A stretch of 64,000 bases of DNA. Source: Liquorilactobacillus hordei DSM 19519. GTDB lineage: Bacteria; Bacillota; Bacilli; Lactobacillales; Lactobacillaceae. The position numbers were made by a program, and so were the translations under genes. Positions 1 to 8,262 of this stretch are shown here, in pieces. The notes beneath the pieces are model-generated. The model had not been told where the DNA came from and made no database searches. It saw nothing but the letters and a program-made list of their open reading frames with translations. The DNA lies in the NCBI RefSeq assembly GCF_019443985.1, contig NZ_CP049303.1, positions 868,001 to 932,000 on the forward strand, written 5' to 3'. The first letter of the stretch is position 1, and each line of letters begins with the position of its first letter.

Positions 1-371
1 CTTTTGGTTTTAGGATTAATTGTGGCTACAATTATTGTATCAGTACGGCCTTTATCAGTTCTTCCTAGGTCACCGGTATCAGTTCCTAAAAGTAAGATGG
101 AGAAAGGTTTTTTCTTTTTCAAAACCTGAGAAACATTTCTCAGCTTTTTAACTTTTGTCTTTTGATATGTTTTATCAAGAGTTTGTTGGGCCGCCCCAAG
201 GAGACCATGGGCATAAACTCCAGCCCCGTAAAATAAAATAAGTACTATAATAAGGCCAATTAAACTTAAAGTTCTACGTTTTTTATGAGGGGCTCTTTTG
301 CGGTGATCGTGATTATTTTCTCTTCTCAGTGGAGACGATGCCGAAAAATCATTTTTATTATTGTTATCCAT
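1..371 (-). CDS. LytR-CpsA-Psr (LCP) family protein, N-terminal part, cut by window edge
   Basis: Only the first 123 codons are inside the window; the gene continues past the left edge. Residues 1-33 are Lys/Arg-rich and cytoplasmic, residues about 35-55 form one membrane anchor, and the extracellular LCP domain begins with the hallmark ILLLGTDTG at 92-100, followed by GRTDTIIVATINP. LCP enzymes move undecaprenyl-linked wall teichoic acid or polysaccharide onto peptidoglycan. An ATG-ATG doublet (374 or 371) follows AAGGAG; the second ATG has the better spacing (6 nt). It is transcribed away from the transporter gene at 576. The family call is firm; which polymer it attaches cannot be told. 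Confidence 0.88.
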   Translation of the reverse strand, partial: MDNNNKNDFSASSPLRRENNHDHRKRAPHKKRRTLSLIGLIIVLILFYGAGVYAHGLLGAAQQTLDKTYQKTKVKKLRNVSQVLKKKKPFSILLLGTDTGDLGRTDKGRTDTIIVATINPKTK

Positions 372-523
372 CATTAACTCCTTATCAACATTATTACAAG
401 AATTATACTACTAAGAGTTATTAATTGAGTAGCATAACTTAAAATTAAATTTTTTTTAAACTATTTTCGATATTCAAAGAGAATAAGTTAATTAGAAAAC
501 GGAGAAAACTTTCTTATAAGTTG

Positions 524-532
524 TGATATACT
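524..532 (+). promoter_or_regulatory. Extended -10 promoter for the AEC transporter gene
   Basis: The sequence TGATATACT is a TGn extended -10 element with no good -35 at 17 nt upstream. Transcription would begin near 538, so an upstream ATG at 534 would be untranscribed. This supports the start at 576. Confidence 0.5.
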
Positions 533-575
533 GATGAATGTTTACATAGGAAAGAATGAAGAAAGAGATGAGAAT

Positions 576-1520
576 ATGGAAGTTTTTGAGCACAGTATTT
601 CTGGTGTGCTAGTAATATTAGTGATGATAGTATTAGGGTACATTTTGGCAGAACGCGGCTGGTTTGGCGAAAACTCAACTAAATTAATTGCTAGATTAGT
701 GACGCAAATCGCATTACCATGTTATATGGTATCAACGATTACGATGAGGTTTAACGCCAATGACTTGTCTAAAATGTTGCCAGATTTGAGATTTCCAGTC
801 ATTTCAATGGTTATATTGATGGCACTCGCATTTGCAATTGTAAAGGTATTTAGGATCCGTAAAAGTCACGCGGGCCTTTTTTCATCAATGTTTTTTAATT
901 CGAATACAGTTTTTGTGGGTTTGCCAATTAATCAGGCTCTTTTTGGTGATGATAGTATACCTTACGTATTAATCTATTATATGGCAAATACTACAATTTT
1001 TTGGACGTTGGGTACATACTTAATTCAACGAGATGGTGGATTAAAAACGCAATTAGATTGGAAAAAAACAGTAGGCAAAATTTTTTCTCCACCACTCATG
1101 GGATTTATCGTGGGTGTTATTTTGGTTTTATTAAAAGCAAAATTGCCACTATTTATAAAATCTGATTTGGATTATATTGGTAATTTAACTGTACCACTCT
1201 CAATGTTATTTATCGGAATCTCAGTCTCACATGCGGGGCTTAATCACCTTGCGCTGCACAAAGATAATCTATTGGTATTAATGGGACGTTTTTTGTGTGC
1301 ACCTGCATTGATGTTCGTGCTTGTTATGCCAGCAGATATGCCCGTTTTGATGAAGCAGGTTTTTATTCTTCAATCGGCTATGCCAGTGATGACAAACGCA
1401 CCAGTTGTCGCGAATTTGTATGGCGCAGATTCTGATTATGCTGCGGTGATGGTTACAGAAACAACGCTAATCTCACTTGCGGTTGTTCCGATTTTAATGT
1501 TAGTAACGCAAAGTATTTAA
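576..1520 (+). CDS. AEC (auxin efflux carrier) family transporter
   Basis: A 314-residue integral membrane protein with about ten hydrophobic helices in two halves, typical of the AEC/PIN-like family (PF03547). Bacterial members export or exchange small organic acids such as malate; the substrate here cannot be read from sequence. Start: ATG 576 is chosen over the in-frame ATG at 534 because the -10 element at 527-532 would leave the earlier codon outside the transcript; a GA-rich stretch (gaagaaagag) serves as a weak ribosome site. Family motifs seen are a Pro/Asn-rich LPCYMVS segment in helix 2 and NSNTVFVGLPI near residue 110. The EamA gene starts 15 nt downstream, so the two are probably cotranscribed. 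Confidence 0.85.
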   Translation: MEVFEHSISGVLVILVMIVLGYILAERGWFGENSTKLIARLVTQIALPCYMVSTITMRFNANDLSKMLPDLRFPVISMVILMALAFAIVKVFRIRKSHAGLFSSMFFNSNTVFVGLPINQALFGDDSIPYVLIYYMANTTIFWTLGTYLIQRDGGLKTQLDWKKTVGKIFSPPLMGFIVGVILVLLKAKLPLFIKSDLDYIGNLTVPLSMLFIGISVSHAGLNHLALHKDNLLVLMGRFLCAPALMFVLVMPADMPVLMKQVFILQSAMPVMTNAPVVANLYGADSDYAAVMVTETTLISLAVVPILMLVTQSI

Positions 1521-1534
1521 AAAGAAGGGTAATT

Positions 1535-2488
1535 GTGAAAAAAACAATAATTTATGTGTTAATATCAACTTTTATGTTCAGTTCAATGGAAATAGCATTG
1601 AAGGTTGCCGGTGCTACTTTTAATCCAATTCAATTAAATCTTATCCGCTTTTTTATAGGCGCACTGGTGTTACTGCCGTTTGCGAATAAAGCTCTGAACG
1701 CAGATCAAAGAAAATTGGGGAAGGATGATTGGTACTTATTTTTTCTCACAGGTTTTCTTTGTGTAATTGTCAGTATGTCACTTTTCCAATTGGCAGTTGT
1801 GGCAACCAAGGCTTCTACCGTTGCGGTTTTATTCAGTTGTAACCCTGTATTTGCTTTAATATTTGCATTTATTATTCTACGAGAACGTTTAGGAAGAGCA
1901 AACCTGATTGCTGTAGTGATATCTATTTTAGGATTGATTGTAATTATCGATCCACTTCATCTTACTAGACCAGTTGGAATTATTTTGGGTGTTTTAGCAG
2001 CGGTAACTTTTGGCTTTTATTCAATTGTTTCACGTTATGGATCTAAAAAAATGGGCTTAAATGGAATTGTAATGACCTGCTATACATTTATAGCAGGAAC
2101 TATTGAATTATTCCTACTCTCATTAATCACGCATATACCAGTTATTGCTGATTATTTAGGGAGCGTTCCAAGTTTAAAAACCTTCAAAGATCTGCCGATT
2201 TTGCAAAATATAACAATTGGTTCTTTGCCAATGTTACTTTATCTAGGTGTTTGTGTCACAGGTGGTGGGTTTGCATTTTATTTTCTTGCAATGGAGAATT
2301 CAAATGTTTCAACCGCTTCGCTTGTATTTTTTATAAAACCTGGACTAGCTCCAATTTTGGCGGCAATCTTAATTGGGGAAAAGGTAACGGTTTTAACGAT
2401 TATTGGAATTATGATTATCTTGTTAGGTTCAGTTGTAACCTTTGTAGGTAATCGTGTAAAGGAAGAAACGATAATTCCTAAGAATTAA
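1535..2488 (+). CDS. EamA/DMT family drug-metabolite transporter
   Basis: A 317-residue protein with ten predicted transmembrane helices arranged as two EamA repeats (about 5-140 and 150-305). The repeat signature of a fifth helix ending in RERL is seen near residue 115, and a matching GEKVT segment near 280. DMT transporters export metabolites, amino acids or drugs; no substrate can be assigned. The GTG start at 1535 follows AGAAGGG with good spacing. It is 15 nt downstream of the AEC gene and is followed by a terminator, which suggests a two-gene transport unit. Confidence 0.86.
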   Translation: MKKTIIYVLISTFMFSSMEIALKVAGATFNPIQLNLIRFFIGALVLLPFANKALNADQRKLGKDDWYLFFLTGFLCVIVSMSLFQLAVVATKASTVAVLFSCNPVFALIFAFIILRERLGRANLIAVVISILGLIVIIDPLHLTRPVGIILGVLAAVTFGFYSIVSRYGSKKMGLNGIVMTCYTFIAGTIELFLLSLITHIPVIADYLGSVPSLKTFKDLPILQNITIGSLPMLLYLGVCVTGGGFAFYFLAMENSNVSTASLVFFIKPGLAPILAAILIGEKVTVLTIIGIMIILLGSVVTFVGNRVKEETIIPKN

Positions 2489-2510
2489 ATATCATTTATA
2501 TATTTCAAAA

Positions 2511-2556
2511 CTAGAAGGAAATTGTTACTTAAGGTGACACAGTTCCCTTCTTTTTT
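2511..2556 (+). terminator. Rho-independent terminator after the EamA gene
   Basis: AGAAGG at 2513 pairs with CCTTCT at about 2546-2551, with further pairing inside the loop, and is followed by a run of six T. It closes the two-transporter unit. Confidence 0.7.
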
Positions 2557-2735
2557 GTTGTGTAGAGTTAATTAAGTCCACTAAAAGAGTCGTTATATTG
2601 AGGTATAAGAATAAAAAAATTAAAAGTTATTAAAATATATGCATAAGAAGGACAGAATGCTTGTGATTGCTGTTTGTAACTTTTGAAATATTAATGTAAC
2701 AAAAGTGACTATAAACGCTATTCTTGAGCTGATTT

Positions 2736-2752
2736 TGTAAATATAATGTAAT
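2736..2752 (+). promoter_or_regulatory. WalR (YycF) box upstream of the peptidoglycan hydrolase
   Basis: TGTAAA-TATAA-TGTAAT matches the WalR consensus TGTWAH-N5-TGTWAH at every defined position. It abuts the place where the -35 would lie for the -10 at 2775-2780, the usual activator position. WalRK controls cell-wall hydrolases of the NlpC/P60 and CHAP classes in Bacillota, so site and target agree. Confidence 0.68.
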
Positions 2753-2771
2753 GCTCATTATTGTTCAAGCG

Positions 2772-2780
2772 TGGTAGAAT
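2772..2780 (+). promoter_or_regulatory. Extended -10 promoter of the NlpC/P60 gene
   Basis: TGGTAGAAT is a TGn-TAGAAT element. The -35 hexamer position (TGCTCA, 2752-2757) is poor, which fits dependence on an activator bound at the WalR box that ends at 2752. Confidence 0.5.
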
Positions 2781-2851
2781 TATTCTTGTAGTTAAATCGT
2801 ATAAAAAATTTAAAAAAATAGCATTTAATCAAATGTCAGAGGTGTATGTCA

Positions 2852-4027
2852 GTGGAACATAATTTAATTTCGAAAACTGTACTTGTAGTTGCTTCACTTG
2901 TAACAGTTGTTGGTTTAGGAACACATGCTTCAGCTTCAGATACTGCAACGCAAATTAGCGATGTTAATCAAAAAATTTCTGATACTCAAAAATTAGTAGA
3001 TGATAGTCAGAAAAAACTTTCAAAGTTACAAGATCAGCAATATTCAGATTCAGTTGAGATTTCCTCATTGACAAAGAATATTAATGCTAGAAAATCGCAT
3101 TTGGCTGAACAAGCACGTTCAGCTCAGCAAAATGATACAGGTAGCTTGATTGAATTCTTAACAGACTCAAAGAGCTTTAGTGATGCAATTGATCGTGTTG
3201 CAACTGTTGCAACCATGGTGCAAGCTAATAATCAAACTTTGCAAGATCAAAAAAATGATCAAGCAAAAGTTGCAGCTGATAAAAAGCAGGTTGATGAATC
3301 TGTCGCAGCTCAAAAAAAGACGAGTGAAAAATTACGAAATGATATGGCTGATTTGGCAGTTCAAAAGATTCAATTGAAAGTTAAAAAGGCTAACGAAGAT
3401 GCTACAAAGAAACAAGCCGAAGAGGCTCTGGCAGCAGCTCAAAAAGCAGCAGCAGCAGTTAAGGCTGCTAAGAGCAACACAGAGGCTAACAATGCTTTAG
3501 CAACAGCTACAAAAGCTGTATCAACGGCTTCTACTGATAATAACAGTAATACAACCGCTACGAGCACTAATACGAATAACACTGCTTCAAATAATTCTGC
3601 AACTGTAACACAAACAGCATATACAACAACGAATTCTGCTACAACGACCTCAGCGTCCAATTCAAGTGTAGATACAAGTTCTGTTGTTGCAGCTGCAGTA
3701 TCTCTGACAAAGTTGAATATTCCTTATGTTTGGGGCGGTCAATCTTTATCAGGAATGGATTGTTCAGGTTTGACAGCATATGTTTATGCTAAGTTCGGGG
3801 TATCGTTACCACATAATACAGTGTCTCAAGAAGGCTATGTTACATATGAATCTGTTTCGCAAGCACAACCAGGTGATTTATTATTCTGGGGTGGTAAAGG
3901 AAGCTCATACCATGTAGCAATTTATATTGGAAATGGACAGTACGTTCATGCACCAACAACAGGTCAAGTGGTACGTATCGGGACAATCTCAGGCTATACA
4001 CCTTCGTTTGCAGGACGTTTGAAGTAA
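2852..4027 (+). CDS. Secreted NlpC/P60 peptidoglycan endopeptidase with coiled-coil N-terminus
   Basis: A 391-residue secreted wall hydrolase. It has a signal peptide (hydrophobic core then THASA-SD), a long charged coiled coil (about 35-200), a Ser/Thr/Asn-rich linker (about 205-275) and a C-terminal NlpC/P60 domain (about 280-391). The catalytic Cys is in MDCSGLTAYVYA (codon at 3761-3763) and the catalytic His in SYHVAIYIGNG (codon at 3911-3913). The family cuts gamma-D-Glu-diaminoacyl or Lys-linked stem peptides during cell separation, like the p60/Usp45/PcsB-type proteins. AGAGGTG at 2838-2844 is only 1 nt from the ATG at 2846 but 7 nt from GTG 2852, so GTG is preferred. A WalR box lies upstream and a terminator downstream: a single-gene unit. 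Confidence 0.9.
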   Translation: MEHNLISKTVLVVASLVTVVGLGTHASASDTATQISDVNQKISDTQKLVDDSQKKLSKLQDQQYSDSVEISSLTKNINARKSHLAEQARSAQQNDTGSLIEFLTDSKSFSDAIDRVATVATMVQANNQTLQDQKNDQAKVAADKKQVDESVAAQKKTSEKLRNDMADLAVQKIQLKVKKANEDATKKQAEEALAAAQKAAAAVKAAKSNTEANNALATATKAVSTASTDNNSNTTATSTNTNNTASNNSATVTQTAYTTTNSATTTSASNSSVDTSSVVAAAVSLTKLNIPYVWGGQSLSGMDCSGLTAYVYAKFGVSLPHNTVSQEGYVTYESVSQAQPGDLLFWGGKGSSYHVAIYIGNGQYVHAPTTGQVVRIGTISGYTPSFAGRLK

Positions 4028-4062
4028 TAAACTTTTTAATTAACTGACATTTGATTAATACA

Positions 4063-4099
4063 GAGGCTGGGTCAATATTTATTTTGACTTAGTCTTTTT
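4063..4099 (+). terminator. Terminator after the NlpC/P60 gene (GGCTGGGTCAA family)
   Basis: GGCTGGGTCAA pairs with TTGACTTAGTC over 11 bp with G-U pairs and is followed by five T. It belongs to a family of similar hairpins in this window (12467, 45661, 48320, 48620 and the split one at 35275/36758). Confidence 0.75.
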
Positions 4100-4189
4100 G
4101 TTATATACAACTCATTCTTTGGTTTGAATTTTGAATAGTACCAACTAATTAGTCTTCCTACAAATAAACTATTCTATATTAAAAAAGTC

Positions 4190-4198
4190 TGATATGAT
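4190..4198 (+). promoter_or_regulatory. Extended -10 promoter of the phosphoglycerate mutase gene
   Basis: TGATATGAT, with TGA before TATGAT at 4193-4198. Transcription would start near 4205, downstream of an ATG at 4194, which supports the start at 4236. Confidence 0.5.
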
Positions 4199-4235
4199 AA
4201 AGACATTATGCAAGGCTGTCAGAGGAGAGAAAAAC

Positions 4236-4913
4236 ATGGTTAAATTAGTTTTACTAAGGCACGGACAAAGTACTGCAAATTTGGCAAATGAATATACTGG
4301 ATGGTCTGATTCACCATTGACCTTGGAAGGAGAGCAACAGGCAATAAAGGCGGGTAACCTTCTAAATGAGGAGAGAATTATCTTTAGTGAATTGCACACA
4401 TCTATTCTTACACGTGCAATTAAGACCGCAAATATTGTACTTGATTGTATTAATCAAAGTAACATTCAAATTGAAAAAACTTGGCGACTAAATGAAAGAC
4501 ATTATGGTGCTTTAAGAGGATTAAATAAGCAATGGACAAGGGAAGTTTATGGAAAAAAAGAAGTTGCATTGTGGCGGAGAAGTTTTACTACTGTTCCTCC
4601 AAGAATGGACAAACCTGATGAGGAGGATAGACGATATTACGCATATCCAAAGTCGATTTTACCGTTAGCTGAAAGTTTAAAGAATGCTTCTGACAGAATT
4701 ATTCCATATTGGGTGGACAACATTGCTCCTAAGTTAATTCACCAAAAAAATCAAATTATTGTGGCTCATGGCAGCACATTAAGGGCATTAATCAAGTATA
4801 TTGAAGAAATCAGTGATTCAGAAATAGATGGAGTTGAAGTGGAAAATGCAATTCCAATTGTTTATGAACTGGACAACAGATTAAAAGTTATTTCTAAAAG
4901 AGAACTACGATAA
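4236..4913 (+). CDS. gpmA: 2,3-bisphosphoglycerate-dependent phosphoglycerate mutase
   Basis: A 225-residue cytoplasmic histidine-phosphatase-fold enzyme that interconverts 3- and 2-phosphoglycerate in glycolysis. The family N-terminus LVLLRHGQSTANLANEYTGW carries the phospho-accepting His in RHG; the NERHYGALRGLNK segment and the late HGSTLRALIKYIE with the second His follow the dPGM pattern. The start is MVKLVLLRHG after AGAGGAGA; an upstream in-frame ATG lies inside the -10 element. Compared with usual GpmA, HGNS/HGNT is HGST and WRRSYD is WRRSFTT, so this may be a divergent paralogue rather than the main glycolytic enzyme. It stands alone, convergent with pepC. Confidence 0.85.
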   Translation: MVKLVLLRHGQSTANLANEYTGWSDSPLTLEGEQQAIKAGNLLNEERIIFSELHTSILTRAIKTANIVLDCINQSNIQIEKTWRLNERHYGALRGLNKQWTREVYGKKEVALWRRSFTTVPPRMDKPDEEDRRYYAYPKSILPLAESLKNASDRIIPYWVDNIAPKLIHQKNQIIVAHGSTLRALIKYIEEISDSEIDGVEVENAIPIVYELDNRLKVISKRELR

Positions 4914-5016
4914 TTTTTTTGAGGTACCTATAAGCTGATTAAGGAAAATTGAGATGCAATCAAAGAGTTAATGTGAAATTAGTATGTATTCCTAAGAGTA
5001 CTTTTGAATATAAATA

Positions 5017-5050
5017 GAGGAGCTGAATCAAATTTCTGATTCAGCTCCTC
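5017..5050. terminator. Bidirectional terminator hairpin between gpmA and pepC
   Basis: A perfect 14-bp stem, GAGGAGCTGAATCA with TGATTCAGCTCCTC, around a 6-nt loop, lies between two convergent genes. No long T-run follows on either side. Confidence 0.7.
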
Positions 5051-5140
5051 ATTGTTTACAATATTCTGTTTCAGTTAATCATGTTGCAAGTTAAGTTTTT
5101 AGTTAACCTAAGTCATAACTTTTAGATAGAAATTAATGAT

Positions 5141-6475
5141 TTATGCTAAAGCACCCATTGGATCCCAAGGGGCAAGGACTTTTGGTTCTTCATTGAGAAC
5201 TTCTTGTAATTCTTTGGAAAGAAATTTCTTATTGACTACAATCTGGTAGCAATATTCATCCATCCAGTCATTACTCATAACAAAAAATCCATTTGTACCG
5301 ACTTTTTTGCCCCATGAATTTTCAACCTTCCATTTGGTTGGTTTATCATCAACAAGGTCAACACCAGTTAAAACCATGGCATGAGTCATAAGACTTTCAC
5401 CATAGTCTAATCTTTCAGCCTTAGAAATACTCAAATCAATATCAAACAATTCATCCTTATGATATAGTTCAGTGTCCATGATTCCTTTTTGACGGTCAGA
5501 AGATTGACCCACATCACAACCAAACCATACACTTTCACCGCTTTGAAGTTGTTTTACAGCAACATTACGGAAAGTTTCCATATCAACATTCAAGTGACGA
5601 ACCTGACGTCCGTCGACAACATTACCAAGCATTTCAACAGTGTACATGTGGTTGTAAGGTTTATCAGTTGTTGGTCCGTTAATGATTGAAACATAATCGT
5701 CTAAGTTCCAACCAACATACTTATTAAAGAAGTCAATAGGAGTAATGTTACGGTCGATATGGTAGTTCTTATCTGAGTCACGATATTCAAAGTCAAAATG
5801 AGCAGGTGGCTCACCAAAACTATAAGCAAGCATGCGATAAGCATCGTCGAGCATCTTTTCTTTAGTATCTTCAATTTCTTTTACTGGTACCTTTTCTGCA
5901 ACTAATTTACGTAAGGTGACAGCATCTTTGCGTAATTTTAAGTTGAATGTGCTATTAAATTCGCGCGAAGCAGAAGAATTAAATGTTTCAGGCATGGCTG
6001 ATTGAGGAACTATACCATATTTTTCAATGATAGCTACAATCATATCCCATTGACCACCATCTTGTTGAGGGGTTGTCATCAAAAAAGCAACCTTGCGATC
6101 TGATGTTGGTAAGTCAGCAGTTGCGATTACATTCTCATAGAAGTAATTAGCCTTTTCAAGTTTATCCCAGAAAAAGGTATAATTTTGTGAAAGTTCAAAG
6201 TCCTTAGGTACATTAAACTTATTCTTCATATCATGGCGCATTGTATTTAGTGCTGCAAACATCCAACAACGGCCAGATTGCTTCTGATTAGCAACATCTC
6301 CTGTATCCAAATCAATTGAAAAAACAGGTGTCATATTAACTTCAGAGCGGTAATCGGCTGAGGTTGTATAAATTCCGTTTTTGGTAACAGCACGTTCAAG
6401 TACTTTATGCTCTGGATGACTTTCAAGAGATTTTTTGAAATTTGATAATTGTTGATGCTCGATAGCTTTGCTCAC
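5141..6475 (-). CDS. pepC: Aminopeptidase C (bleomycin hydrolase family, peptidase C1B)
   Basis: A 444-residue cytoplasmic cysteine aminopeptidase of the lactic acid bacteria; it removes N-terminal residues from imported peptides and forms a hexameric barrel. The papain-type active site is visible: Cys70 in QSGRCWMFA, the His in LMTHAMVLTGVD and the Asn in VENSWGKK. The C-terminus ends DPMGALA, where the family uses its tail to block the cleft and enforce aminopeptidase activity. Start: the GTG at 6475 gives MSKAIEHQQL with AAGGAG 10 nt upstream; the earlier GTG at 6484 is only 1 nt from that site. It has its own promoter and lies downstream of rpiA. Confidence 0.95.
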   Translation of the reverse strand: MSKAIEHQQLSNFKKSLESHPEHKVLERAVTKNGIYTTSADYRSEVNMTPVFSIDLDTGDVANQKQSGRCWMFAALNTMRHDMKNKFNVPKDFELSQNYTFFWDKLEKANYFYENVIATADLPTSDRKVAFLMTTPQQDGGQWDMIVAIIEKYGIVPQSAMPETFNSSASREFNSTFNLKLRKDAVTLRKLVAEKVPVKEIEDTKEKMLDDAYRMLAYSFGEPPAHFDFEYRDSDKNYHIDRNITPIDFFNKYVGWNLDDYVSIINGPTTDKPYNHMYTVEMLGNVVDGRQVRHLNVDMETFRNVAVKQLQSGESVWFGCDVGQSSDRQKGIMDTELYHKDELFDIDLSISKAERLDYGESLMTHAMVLTGVDLVDDKPTKWKVENSWGKKVGTNGFFVMSNDWMDEYCYQIVVNKKFLSKELQEVLNEEPKVLAPWDPMGALA

Positions 6476-6507
6476 TATTGTCACTCTCCTTAAAAAGATA
6501 TAAGAAC

Positions 6508-6536
6508 ATTATATGATAAAAGAAGTAATGCGTAAA
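6508..6536 (-). promoter_or_regulatory. Promoter of pepC
   Basis: On the minus strand TTTACG (6531-6536) and TATAAT (6508-6513) are separated by 17 nt, giving a start about 25 nt before the pepC start codon. Confidence 0.6.
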
Positions 6537-6548
6537 CCTTACTATTAA

Positions 6549-7232
6549 TTAGCGAGCTTCAAGAACTTTTGGACCACTAGGATAACCGACGATAACGGTA
6601 TTGACAGTGTTTAGAAAGAGACCATGTTCAACTACACCAACTTGTGCTTTTAAATATTCAGCAAGCTTTAATGGATTCATAATTTGTTCTAAATGCAAAT
6701 CAATTATATAATTATTGGAATCCGTACGCAGTTTTGTACCATCAGCAGCTAGTCTGAAAGTTGGATGAAGTCCTTTGGAGTCAAATTTTGCAAAAACTTT
6801 TTCACTACCATAGGGAATTACTTCAACTGGAAGAGGAAATTTACCCAAGTTATCCACTAACTTACTCTGATCGACAATCCAGATATTCTTTTTTGAGTTA
6901 GATGCTACTATTTTTTCGAATAAAAGTGCAGCACCACCACCCTTGATTCCCTGAAAGTCGCTACTAATTTCATCTGCTCCATCAATCGTAAGATCAATAT
7001 GGTCAACTTCATCAACTGATTTCAAAGGGATTCCTAAAGAAGTTGCCTGTTTGGCTGTTTCTTCGGAAGTGACGACACCCGTAATAGATAACTTTTCTTT
7101 TTTTATTTTTTCGGCGAGCGCCTCTACCATATATTTAACTGTTGAACCAGTTCCTAAACCGACCGTCATATTATCAAAGACCCAATCAACTGCTTTTTTT
7201 CCAACGAGTGCCTTTAATTCATCTTGATTCAC
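6549..7232 (-). CDS. rpiA: Ribose-5-phosphate isomerase A
   Basis: A 227-residue cytoplasmic enzyme of the non-oxidative pentose phosphate pathway, converting ribulose-5-phosphate to ribose-5-phosphate. Motifs of RpiA are present in order: [11 protein letters not shown] (phosphate loop), the TSEETAKQA segment, DGADEI (catalytic Asp region), [14 protein letters not shown] (Lys-Gly-Gly) and the IPYGSEKV segment. Length matches the family. The GTG at 7232 ([10 protein letters not shown]) follows GAGGTG with 6 nt; an in-frame ATG at 7259 would overlap the upstream gene and lacks a ribosome site. It sits 16 nt after the acetyltransferase gene, probably cotranscribed. Confidence 0.94.
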   Translation of the reverse strand: MNQDELKALVGKKAVDWVFDNMTVGLGTGSTVKYMVEALAEKIKKEKLSITGVVTSEETAKQATSLGIPLKSVDEVDHIDLTIDGADEISSDFQGIKGGGAALLFEKIVASNSKKNIWIVDQSKLVDNLGKFPLPVEVIPYGSEKVFAKFDSKGLHPTFRLAADGTKLRTDSNNYIIDLHLEQIMNPLKLAEYLKAQVGVVEHGLFLNTVNTVIVGYPSGPKVLEAR

Positions 7233-7248
7233 TATGTTCACCTCATTA

Positions 7249-7539
7249 TTAATTTTCATCTTTCAATAGATATTGATATTCAAAATGATTTTCAAAAAAC
7301 TTTTTAGTATAAGGGCAGATTGGAATAACTTTTTTTGAACTTTTATCAAGTCTTGCAAGAAAATCCTTAGTAATTTTGCCAGCTAGTCCTGTGCCACGAG
7401 CACTTTCATCGACCCAAGTATGTTCGACTAGGTATGTCTGGGAGTTGTCAAGTAATGAAAAACCAATATGTGCTACAGGTTTTTCATCAGTTTCTGAACG
7501 ATAATAATCAAAGGAATTTTCTGTGAATTTAGTAATCAT
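7249..7539 (-). CDS. Small GNAT-type N-acetyltransferase (YjdJ/NATD1-like)
   Basis: A 96-residue protein made of a minimal acetyl-CoA-binding fold. The central stretch [20 protein letters not shown] resembles the strand-4/acetyl-CoA loop motif of GNAT proteins, with R-GTG-AGK as the pyrophosphate loop, and [12 protein letters not shown] is a typical ending of the NATD1/YjdJ subgroup. The substrate is unknown. The ATG at 7539 has AAAGGAG 8 nt upstream; a GTG three codons earlier overlaps that site. It is the first gene of a leftward unit with rpiA and is divergent from dut. Confidence 0.85.
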   Translation of the reverse strand: MITKFTENSFDYYRSETDEKPVAHIGFSLLDNSQTYLVEHTWVDESARGTGLAGKITKDFLARLDKSSKKVIPICPYTKKFFENHFEYQYLLKDEN

Positions 7540-7642
7540 ATTAACCACTCCTTTTTGTTTAATTATAGCATATAAGAAGGCACTGTATCTGTTTATTAAT
7601 TGATGTTAGAATAGTAGAATAAATTATGGAAAGAGTGATATT

Positions 7643-8179
7643 TTGAAAAGAGGATTCAAGGTAGTAAAACGTTTTAATAAAGAGGAAATTAAATTACCAA
7701 CGCGTGCTACAAAAAATGCGGCAGGGTACGATTTTTATGCAGCACAAGAATTTGTACTGCCATCAATATGGAAACTTAATTTTTTAAAAATTCTATGGAG
7801 TATCAGAAAAAATCAAGAAATTACAGATATTGACTATGAAAAAGCTAGTAAAGTACTTAAGCCTTTTTTAGTTCCAACAGGAATTAAGGCATATATGGGA
7901 ACTGAGGAGTTTTTAATGCTCGCAAATCGCTCTAGTAATCCGTTAAAGCGAAATTTAATTTTACCAAATGGTGTGGGAATCATTGATGCTGATTATTATG
8001 GCAATGCTGATAATGACGGTGAGATTTTTTTGCAACTTCTGAATTTTGGCATCAAGGATGTGGTGATTAAGAAGAACGAACGAATTGGTCAAGGAATATT
8101 TATGCCTTTTTTAACGATTGACGTTGAAGAAGAGCCATTAAAGAAGCGAACTGGTGGCTTTGGATCATCAGGTAGGTAA
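7643..8179 (+). CDS. dut: dUTP diphosphatase
   Basis: A 178-residue trimeric-type dUTPase that hydrolyses dUTP to dUMP and pyrophosphate, keeping uracil out of DNA and feeding thymidylate synthesis. The motifs are NAAGYDFYA (motif 1), NRSSNPLKR (motif 2), GVGIIDADYYGNADNDGEI (motif 3), RIGQGIF (motif 4) and the P-loop-like RTGGFGSSGR tail (motif 5). It is longer than the usual 145 residues because of an insertion of about 35 residues after motif 1 (WKLNFLKILWSIRKNQ...), a form known in lactobacilli. TTG start 7643 follows GGAAAGAG. It lies just before radA. Confidence 0.93.
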   Translation: MKRGFKVVKRFNKEEIKLPTRATKNAAGYDFYAAQEFVLPSIWKLNFLKILWSIRKNQEITDIDYEKASKVLKPFLVPTGIKAYMGTEEFLMLANRSSNPLKRNLILPNGVGIIDADYYGNADNDGEIFLQLLNFGIKDVVIKKNERIGQGIFMPFLTIDVEEEPLKKRTGGFGSSGR

Positions 8180-8224
8180 AAAACTATAAAGAATGAGAGA
8201 AAGACTCTTAAAAAATTATAAACA

Positions 8225-8233
8225 TGATATGAT
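8225..8233 (+). promoter_or_regulatory. Extended -10 promoter upstream of radA
   Basis: TGATATGAT (TGA plus TATGAT) about 30 nt before the radA start, identical to the element at 4190-4198; the -35 is weak. Confidence 0.5.
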
Positions 8234-8262
8234 GAACTGAGTAAGCGAAAGAAGGCTGACAA

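Larger units (their letters stand above)
2489..2851. other. Intergenic region, 363 nt, between EamA gene and NlpC/P60 gene
   Basis: It holds the terminator at 2511-2556, an AT-rich stretch with two TGTAAC half-sites (near 2675 and 2695, spaced 20 nt), a canonical WalR-type box at 2736-2752 and an extended -10 promoter at 2772-2780. The 5' untranslated leader of the hydrolase would be about 65 nt and very A-rich. No gene is seen. Confidence 0.6.

Noticed and set aside
3439..3660. 73-codon reading frame on the minus strand inside the NlpC/P60 gene
   Set aside because: It is the antisense of the Ala/Thr-rich linker, low-complexity, and has no ribosome site.
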